This document shows, in pieces, positions 58,595 to 64,000 of a stretch of DNA of 64,000 bases (positions are counted from its first letter, which is position 1; each line of letters begins with the position of its first letter). The notes under the pieces are model-generated. The model saw nothing but the letters and a program-made list of their open reading frames with translations. It was not told where the DNA came from and did no database searches. The DNA is from Dryomyza anilis (lineage: Eukaryota > Arthropoda > Insecta > Diptera > Dryomyzidae). The DNA is taken from the NCBI GenBank assembly GCA_951804985.1, contig OX638130.1, positions 33,270,554 to 33,334,553 on the forward strand, written 5' to 3'. The position numbers and the translations under genes were made by a program.

Positions 58595-58725
58595 TAATGA
58601 TTCCAGTTCCGGTCCTGGTTTTCTGTTCCAGTTCCGGTTCTATAAAAAATAAAATAACGATTCCAGTTCCGGTTCTATAAAAATTAAAAAACGGTTCCAG
58701 TTCCGGTTCCACCCGAGCCCTGATA
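58595..58725. repeat. GGTTCC-type simple repeat
   Basis: Five or more copies of TTCCAGTTCCGGTTC-like units, the same motif class as inside the hAT-like MITE (22070-22250), so this may be a remnant of that family. Confidence 0.7.
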
Positions 58726-58726
58726 T

Positions 58727-59016
58727 ATATTCCTAAAAATGTTTTAATAAAGCATAAGTACCTAAAACTATTGTATATTAGGTAAAAGTTTCAGTGTTTC
58801 TAAGAATCTATGTGGCGAATATAAAGACAATCTGCATATAGTTTCTGAACACTTTTTTTTTTGAAAAAGAAGATAAATAAAAAAAAAATTGAAAAAATGT
58901 TGATGGAATATATCTAAGTAAGTATTAACCTTATCATCATGAAACTTTTATATAATATACAATAGTTTTAACTCAATTTAATACTTATGCTTTATTAAAA
59001 CATTTTTAGGAATATC
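58727..59016. repeat. foldback repeat, arms about 65-76 bases
   Basis: Arms 58727-58791 and 58941-59016 are inverted copies (ATTCCTAAAAATGTTTTAAT, AAGCATAAGTA, AAAACTATTGTATATTA) with a 10-base indel, separated by about 150 bases. Confidence 0.8.
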
Positions 59017-59194
59017 TATATCATAAAGTGAGATATAACGGTTTTAATCTAAGTCCCATTAAAAATGAGTAATTTTGGAAAAAATGCTGCCCTGCACATA
59101 TACTTCGCCGGGCAAAAATATGTACGGGTCATAAATACGTAAAAATAACTCATCCTTAAAACTGCTTAAAATTTGACTTTGGGCTTTGAAAACT

Positions 59195-59360
59195 TTTCTG
59201 CACGGGGTCAAAGTAAAAAAAAAAAATTAAAAAAACTTGAACTTTGACCAGTGTTGCCAGTTTGGTTAAATATATTTTGGATAAGTTTTATCATTTGGAA
59301 GATTCTCAGTAATGTTATCAACAAAAAAATATAACAAAAGTACATGTTACTGAAGAAAAT
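59195..59360 (-). repeat. dispersed repeat also present in both duplication units
   Basis: Inverse of 23941-24106 and 25109-25274: shared GCACGGGGTCAAAGTAAAAA, GAACTTTGACCA and ATATAACAAAAGTACATGTT. The superfamily is not recognised. Confidence 0.75.
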
Positions 59361-60157
59361 GATACTACTAAACTTCTGGCCAACTCACACAAATGAACCA
59401 ACGCACAGTGGGACAGCGAGTACCTAAAGTTGACGAAACCCTCAAAAGTCAAATTAGCTTCAGATACTAATTTTCCATTAAATTATTAATTAATTAAATT
59501 TCCTAGAATATGGCATCCCTCAATTTATGTCGTTTATTACAAAAAACATAAAATCTTTTTTTTTTGTTATACATCCATCTACTCGTATTTGTAAAGTTTT
59601 TGCAATATTATTGTTATAAAAAAATAATATTTTATTTACAAATATGAAACCAAAAACTCTCCGGGCACCCTCATACAAAACGAAAAAGGGCACCCTCAAA
59701 AAAAAGAATTTTACAATTTTTGGTTGTATTGGGTACCACGCCTACTTGTCTCTACTTCAATCAAAATGAAATTTGGACAAGTGAAATTTGCATCAACGAA
59801 AAATTGTATATTGCAAAGTTTCATCATGGACCTCTATTAATTTCCAATATATGCCAGGGATGGTCAAATCCCATAAAACTCCTATATAACAGGTACCACG
59901 CCCACTTGTCCAATCAAGATGAATTTTTGACAAGTGCATCAATTTAACCATTATGTGGGAGTAATGTGAGTTGATTTCGTTTCTTTGTCGGTGCGTTTGT
60001 GATTATAACAGTGTAAATTAAAAAGTAAAGTAATATAAATATTATATAGTGTACATTGTGCCTTCGATGCACTGTGCGCCATTCGATAACCGGTAATTGT
60101 TAAACAAAACGATGTGGCTCTAATTAAATATTACAAAAGCCTTTCTTTTTAATATAT
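59361..60157. other. AT-rich DNA with a short direct repeat
   Basis: Two copies of GGTACCACGCCYACTTGTC (59731 and 59891) followed by related AATCAARATGAAWTTTKGAC sequence, about 160 bases apart. The 75-codon frame across them is not a recognised gene. Confidence 0.45.
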
Positions 60158-60660
60158 TGTTACGAAAAGAGGTAATTTGCTCCACTGTGCAAGCAATCAA
60201 CAATAATAATGAGACGCAAGACAATTGATTGCACTAAGCAATGTGTTAGAAAGAGACGGAAGATCATTCAGCGCACTATGCAATGTGCGATCAGCACATT
60301 GAAACATATGACTGCGAATGAGATGCCAATAGCATGCGTCATTCACGAAACGAGTAGAAGGTTCTCGAAACATGTCGAAGCTTGTCGAAATGTGTCGATC
60401 TGATACATGCAGTATAAAAGGCCGCCCCATCTGAGACACAGCACTTCAGTAGTAATTGGAAAAGTCGAGTGATTCTCGTGTGCGAACAATGTCAAGTTAA
60501 ATAGTGAACATTCAGCAGCTGTTATAATTTGTTATTAGTAAAGTTGTTTATTAAAGTGAATTAATAAAGTTATTTGTTATAATTTCAACGAAACATAAGA
60601 GTGTTTTTATTTTGTACACAATCTAGAGATACGAACTTGTAGATCCGTTTTCCGTAGTCT
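60158..60660 (+). repeat. 5' LTR of copy F (variant B), 3' end missing
   Basis: Starts TGTTACGAAAAGAGG. It contains variant-B middle sequence and GTACACAATC near 60615 and stops before CGTAACA. The TATA box has changed to TATAAAAG. Confidence 0.85.
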
Positions 60661-60682
60661 TATTTGGGATTGCGATACAAAA

Positions 60683-62035
60683 TGGTTAAATTGGAACAAC
60701 TCAAAGTCGACCAGCTAAAGAAGAAGCTGCCGATTCAATCTTCAAACTGCAGGCACGAAAGTAGAGCTACTAAAGCGTCTAATGGATGAATTAGAGATCC
60801 AAGGCATTGACCTCGCGGACCATGAGTTTGAAGTGGAAGCTGCAACAGCGTCATCGAAAAGTGTGGACACGGGGCAAAAAGTACAGTCCCAAAGTTTTGA
60901 TATGAGCCAGTTGCTCGGAGCAATAAAACAACAACTTCTAGAAAATTCAAATCAGCGCAAAGCCGAACTTCAAGAAAATTTCAATCAACTCAACAAAATG
61001 CAACAGACATTTCTTGAAAATTCCATCAAAATAGAGCAGAAACTTCAAGAAATTTCCGAACAGCTTCAAGTACATTCGAAACAGCTTCTGGAAGTTTCTA
61101 ATACACTCCACTTGAAGCGCATATGAATGATGTTGATGATAAAATTCAAAGATTAGTAAATGGTATAGACAAAAATATCCAGGAAATAAAGAAAGATTAG
61201 CACGTGTTACAGATAAAAGGATCTACACAGCATATTGTTAATGGTACGAGGTTAAAATCACCGATTTACGATGGAATCACAGCGTTCAACATTTTCAAGC
61301 TGCAATTTGAGACCACGGCTGTAAGTAATCGATGAAACAATGAGGACAGCGTAGCCACACTTATTGTGGCGCTAAAAGGAGGTGCAGCCGAAGACTGTTC
61401 CAAAAAGTGACATAAACAGTTATTCAGCGGTCATGAGTGCATTGCATCGAAAATATGGCAGTAACCACATGACACCGATTTACAGAATACAGCTGAAGTT
61501 CCGAAGGCAAGATAATGGCGAATCGTTGCAGGAATATGCTGCGTATGTTGAGAGACTTGCACATTTGGCATATTCCGATTCAGTGTGTGATTTCTTGGAA
61601 ATGTGCAAGATAAATGCGTTCATTGATGGCATACGGGATCCTGAGACAAAACGAGCAGCAATGACTATGCTGAAAGTGACATTTATTTAAACGGTCACCA
61701 CAGCGCTTACGCAGGAGATATCGACTACGTTGTGCCGACCAGCGACAGAGATACGTATACTGGATGAGAAGGGACGAAATTTATGTCAAGGAGTAAGTAT
61801 AACATCCAAAACCAGTGTTAAATAAGGACATTATGCTGCCAACACCCAATTGAAAGATAAATGTTATAACTGTGAAAAATATGGGCATATGGCACCCGAC
61901 TGTCGTGAAAAACGGAAATGTGTAATTGTGCAACCTCCTATGGAATATACACGAGAAAAGAGACCTGAAGATATCCAAAATAACACCAGCGGACATCGTG
62001 GACATTCAGGCACTGTGTTGGCGCGAGCTTGTTAA
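60683..62035 (+). pseudogene. gag of copy F
   Basis: ATG at 60683 ([17 protein letters not shown]), frameshifted within the SAP domain. Coiled coil at 60782-61126 (KMQQTFLENSIKIEQKLQEI). Capsid-like pieces follow (LKSPIYDGITAFNIFKLQFE, YAAYVERLAHLAYSDSVCDF). The zinc knuckle is CYNCEKYGHMAPDC, then EKRPEDIQNNTSGHRGHSGT, the same tail as in copy G3. Several frameshifts and stops, for example at 61336 (TGA), 61380 and 61690. Confidence 0.75.
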
Positions 62036-62426
62036 AGAGAGTGCCCGAGAGAAGAAGGCAAGACGAACAAAATTAACGTTAAAAGTCATGGTAGATTATC
62101 AATGGAGTATAGAGCAAATACGAAATGATCAAAAGAAGGACCCTGACATCGCAAAAATTAGGACTTTCAAGGAACAACAAAGAAAACCATTATGGAAAGA
62201 GATAGCATCCAACAGGGCTTACTGGGCGCAGTGGCAAGGCTGAAGCTACAAAATTGTTATTTGTACCGTGTGTAGGAAACTGAAAATGGCAGATCTGCAC
62301 AAAATATGATTGTTGTTCCCAAGTCAAAAGTAACAGCCATAATACTGAAATGCCATTGTGGATCCAATGGATGTCACTTGAGCATTAATAAAACGATTGA
62401 AGAAGTCAGGAAACATTTCTATTGCC
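62036..62426 (+). pseudogene. connector and integrase zinc region of copy F
   Basis: Reads VDYQWSIEQIRNDQKKDPDI, FKEQQRKPLWKEIA, AYWAQWQG, then CHCGSNGCHLSINKTIEEVR and KHFY, where it stops matching the family. The HHCC module is therefore cut after its His pair. Confidence 0.7.
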
Positions 62427-63619
62427 CTGACTTTACGAAAAAGTTCACGTTGCAGACCGACTCTAGCAACTACGGGCTGGGAGCAGTGCTGACGAAAGAG
62501 ATCGACAATAAGGAACGCGTAATAACATACGCAAGTCGCAGGCTCAAGAAGGCAGAGGAGAATTACTCGCCGACTGAAAAGGAATGTTTGGCAATAGTGT
62601 GGAGAATCAGAAAGATGCGACCCTATCTGGAAGGCCACAGGTTCCTGGTCATAACGGACCACTTGTCTCTGCAGTGGTTAAATTCCATTGAGAGCCAATC
62701 AAGGCGAATAGCGCGCTGGGCGCTAGAATTACAACAGCACACCATTGACATTCAGTACCGCAAAGGAAAGCTGAATGTCGTGGCTGACGCGTTATCCGGG
62801 CACCCGCCGAAGGACGCTGTGCATGGACAGACAGACGAATAATGGAAGTTCGAGAGCAACCGAAAAAGTTTGCAGATTACGCCATTGAAGGCACATACCA
62901 CAACACACAAGTGAGAGCGACGGCGCAGCATGGAACCTGTGCGTTCCGACACCATGCCGCGCTCAGGTGATGCGCGAGAACCATGACGACGCCACCGCAG
63001 GGCACATGGGTGTCCGTAATACGATCGCTCGCATATCAAGGCGACATTTCTGGACAGGTATGACTCGAACCATACGGCGACATGTGCGCAACTGCGAGTC
63101 ATGTCAGAAATTCAAGGTGTCGCAACAAAAGCCGGTAGGGAAAATGCTGACCAAAATAGCGGAGGAGCCATCGGAAACACGAACTGCTCGTGTTCTTTGA
63201 TAAATTCTCCAAATGGACCGAAATGGTGCCATTGCGAAAAGCCACGAGCGATAGCCTGCAGCGCGCACTTCGTGAACGCATTTTGGCGCGATATGGCGTC
63301 CCCAAGGTACTCATCACGGACAACGGGGCGCAGTTTACGAGTAAATCGTTTCGGCGGTTTCTTCAGATTATTGGCGTGAAGCACCAATTCACGGCGCCAT
63401 ACACACCTCAGGAGAACCCGACCGAAAGAGCCAACAGAACGTCAAAGACGATTATCGCGCAGCTGTCAGGACATCAGCAGAGCCGATGGGACGAACAATT
63501 AGCAGAAATTTCATTGGCAATAAATTCTAGTATTTCAGAAACTACGGGCTACAGTCCGGCGTATTTAACCCAGGGGCAAGAGCCGCGGCTTCCCAAGGCC
63601 CTTTACGATGAAGTTTTAT
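62427..63619 (+). pseudogene. Ty3/gypsy RNase H and integrase of an unrelated, GC-richer element
   Basis: RNase H: PDFTKKFTLQTDSSNYGLGA, PTEKECLAIVWRIRKMRPYL, FLVITDHLSLQWLNSIESQS, with acidic residues in place. Integrase: the zinc module GHMGVRNTIARISRRHFWTG ... CESCQKFK, then a frameshift and loss of the segment carrying the first catalytic Asp (EEPSET joins FDKFSKWTEMVPLRKATSDS). It continues with ITDNGAQFTSKSFRRFLQII (second Asp) and YTPQENPTERANRTSKTIIA (Glu). It is interrupted after LPKALYDEVL by a LINE. Base composition is near 50% GC, unlike the AT-rich SAP-Gag copies, so it is from another lineage. Confidence 0.85.
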
Positions 63620-64000
63620 TTTTGTTTTTACAAATTAACTTACGCTCAGGGGATGCCCCCTATTCATGCAATGCAAAGTGTTGATCTAGGAAAGGATTAT
63701 AGGTTAGAGGGAGGAAGGAAAGAAAGATAGAGTATTGACGGTGAATGTTTGTTTTGAATTTGCCAATATCAAAAATGTCGGGAAAAACAGACGCAGGGAG
63801 ATTGTTCCACAAACGTATCGTGCAGCTGAAAAACGAATTATCTGTAATGCGTAGTTCTGTTGAGAGTCGAGTGGACTACGAAGGGATGGGCTTGATTTGA
63901 TGCCCGAGTAGAACGAGAAAACACACGACCTGGTGGAATCAGGCCATGTATTTCACTCTAACACTTACCGTTGTAATACCTATAAAACAGGCTTACACAC
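63620..64000 (-). pseudogene. LINE 3' end (ORF2 C-terminus) inserted in integrase
   Basis: The minus strand reads LIPPGRVFSRSTRASNQAHP, STLNRTTHYR, then with a 2-base loss DNSFFSCTIRLWNNLPASVF and PDIFDIGKFKTNIHRQYSIF, ending ALHE plus stop at about 63655. RLWNNLP is a hallmark of the C-terminus of Jockey/CR1-like LINE ORF2. A short 3' UTR and an A-rich tail (AAAACAAAAATAAAAC, 63620-63635) meet the integrase frame at 63619. The 5' part is outside the window. Confidence 0.8.

Larger units (their letters stand above)
60158..62426 (+). mobile_element. SAP-Gag element, copy F, gag-integrase deletion type
   Basis: Plus-strand order is LTR (60158 to about 60660), gag (60683-62035), connector and integrase zinc region to 62426. 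ATAT precedes the LTR at 60154-60157. The protease-RT-RNase H block is missing with the same junction as in copy G3. The LTR end and most of the primer site have been deleted (CCGTAGTCT joins TATTTGGGATTGCG). At 62426 the integrase frame changes into RNase H of another element, so the 3' half is replaced. Confidence 0.8.

Overview
This window looks like repeat-rich, AT-rich nuclear DNA of an insect, most likely a higher fly. The evidence is a 54-base intron in the one host gene seen, mini-me-like repeats with a (TA)n / conserved core / (GTCY)n layout, long (TA)n tracts, and LTR retrotransposons whose primer binding sites match the 3' ends of fly-type tRNA-Leu and tRNA-Ser. Almost everything is transposable-element debris. 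The only host gene I can support is the 3' end of an RBM25 homologue on the minus strand (16189-16748): two exons encoding the C-terminal PWI domain.

Layout. 1-2.1 kb: 5' end of an LTR element with a tRNA-Ser-type primer site and a broken gag. 2.2-14 kb: a nested pile of one Ty3/gypsy-like family. Its LTRs run TGTTACG...CGTAACA, its primer site matches tRNA-Leu, and its Gag carries an N-terminal SAP domain, a long coiled coil and a CCHC knuckle. The pile contains two minus-strand copies, two plus-strand deletion derivatives, a solo LTR and (TA)n tracts. 14-19.5 kb: a hAT end, a minisatellite and the RBM25 exons. 19.5-29 kb: LINE fragments, a mini-me-like repeat with two nested insertions, a 1168-base tandem duplication, tRNA-derived SINEs and a TIR transposon containing a SINE and a perfect palindrome. 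29-33 kb: the best-preserved copy of the SAP-Gag family. 33-43 kb: a duplicated repeat (33.1-34.4 and 39.5-40.6 kb), a second tRNA-Ser-type element, MITEs and a LINE.

43.4-46.8 kb: a structurally complete 3.3 kb SAP-Gag element with two LTRs and an ATAT target duplication, but without protease, RT or RNase H. 47-54 kb: a decayed Polinton/Maverick with adenain-type protease, major capsid protein and protein-primed family B DNA polymerase. It has been hit by a mariner fragment and by a hAT-like element with an 8-base target duplication. 55-59 kb: mini-me, a LINE, a SINE and foldbacks. 60-64 kb: a plus-strand SAP-Gag element carrying the same gag-integrase deletion as the 43 kb copy, fused to RNase H and integrase of a different, more GC-rich Ty3/gypsy element, which is interrupted by a LINE 3' end running off the window.

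How it fits together. The SAP-Gag family inserts at ATAT, so (TA)n arrays appear to act as landing pads and to collect nested copies. Two deletion junctions each occur twice, which points to mobilised non-autonomous subfamilies rather than random decay. No autonomous, fully intact element is visible: every pol region carries stops, frameshifts or a lost catalytic residue.
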